NCBI GenBank assembly: GCA_020426515.1
Contig: JAGQPW010000017.1
Location: 1-57,160 of the forward strand
Length of the DNA stretch: 57,160 nt
Reading direction: 5' to 3'
Origin: Planctomycetaceae bacterium
GTDB taxonomy: Bacteria > Planctomycetota > Planctomycetia > Planctomycetales > Planctomycetaceae
The notes under the pieces are model-generated. The model worked only from the letters and a program-made list of their open reading frames with translations, ran no database searches and was not told where the DNA came from. The number at the start of each line of letters is the position of its first letter. The first letter of the stretch is position 1. The position numbers were made by a program, and so were the translations under genes. Below are positions 56,837 through 57,160 of this stretch, one piece after another.

Positions 56837-57130
56837 ATGCGCAGCGTCTACCTCATCGCCTACGACATCACCTGCCCCAAACGCTATCGCCAGATCTACA
56901 AGGCGATGTGCGGTCGCGGTGATTCCATGCAGTATTCCATCTTCCGCTGCGAATTGACGGTAGTGGAACTGCACGACTTGAAGGAGCAGTTGTGGCCCAC
57001 ACTGAACCTGATGGAAGACCGTGTAATGATTGTTGACCTGGGCCCGATTGAAGGCCGCGGCGATCAGTGCATTGAGTTCTGGGGCAATCCGCGGAACATG
57101 ATCCCGGATCGCATCGCCACGATCATTTGA
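56837..57130 (+). CDS. cas2: Cas2
   Basis: 97 aa, 18 bases after cas4-cas1. It has the Cas2 N-terminus 'MRSVYLIAYDITCPKRYRQIYKAMCGRG' with the conserved Asp of 'AYDI', then 'QYSIFRCELT' and 'DRVMIVDLGP'. It dimerises and holds the Cas1 integrase together. The stop is 30 bases from the window edge; a CRISPR array would be expected downstream but none is visible in those bases. Confidence 0.92.
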   Translation: MRSVYLIAYDITCPKRYRQIYKAMCGRGDSMQYSIFRCELTVVELHDLKEQLWPTLNLMEDRVMIVDLGPIEGRGDQCIEFWGNPRNMIPDRIATII

Positions 57131-57160
57131 TCGTCACCAGGACCAGCACCGCCGATGGAG

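Noticed and set aside
57131..57160. Start of a CRISPR array after cas2
   Set aside because: Only 30 bases remain and no repeat can be recognised.

Overview
The window most likely comes from the chromosome of a planctomycete (Planctomycetota, Planctomycetaceae-like). This is an inference from family content and style: HME-RND pumps with long insertions, adaptors with several Cys-rich heavy-metal-binding modules, small Cys-rich exported proteins, paired ECF sigma and HC2 anti-sigma factors, and a V-type ATPase operon carrying a DUF2764 gene. No rRNA or tRNA gene was seen.

There are four regions. (1) Positions 1-13311, plus strand: a copper/silver (monovalent metal) efflux locus. It holds a P1B-1 ATPase whose N-terminal YHS motif is broken next to an IS5-family transposase (minus strand, cut by the window edge), several small Cys-rich exported proteins, and a complete CusB-CusA-CusC-like tripartite pump. 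(2) Positions 13329-34439, mostly minus strand: an energy and reserve-carbon block. One set of genes reads DUF2934 protein, phosphoketolase, acetate kinase, MBL/beta-CASP ribonuclease, V-type ATPase B-D-I-K-E-DUF2764-A, and a SpoIIE-type PP2C phosphatase, most with overlapping stops and starts. A second set holds glycogen phosphorylase, a LOG-like protein fused to a YHS domain, and a glycogen debranching enzyme, followed upstream by two small exported metal-type proteins. A lone ECF sigma factor diverges from the phosphoketolase operon. (3) Positions 34865-43579, plus strand: a coupled regulatory and efflux operon of ECF sigma, HC2 anti-sigma with a Cys-rich C-terminal domain, BON protein, second CusB (with DUF3347) and a second, very long CusA. 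(4) Positions 43580-57160, plus strand: an accessory defence region with two uncharacterised genes (the second with a degenerate 3' end), a WYL regulator, and a type I-G (formerly I-U) CRISPR-Cas operon: cas3 with C-terminal HD, csx17/cas8g, cas7/csb1, csb2 (cas5-cas6), a small unassigned ORF with a RAMP-like glycine loop, cas4-cas1 fusion and cas2. The array is not inside the window and may start just beyond the right edge.

The genes suggest a cell that exports Cu(I)/Ag(I) through two RND pumps and one P-type ATPase, and that can degrade glycogen, cleave sugar phosphates by phosphoketolase and make ATP from acetyl phosphate. The V-ATPase proteolipid keeps the Na+-ligand pattern of Enterococcus hirae NtpK, so this ATPase may pump Na+. 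A short domain of the form C-x-V ... C-C-x-x-C occurs five times in four exported proteins across both metal regions and is the most distinctive recurring signal.
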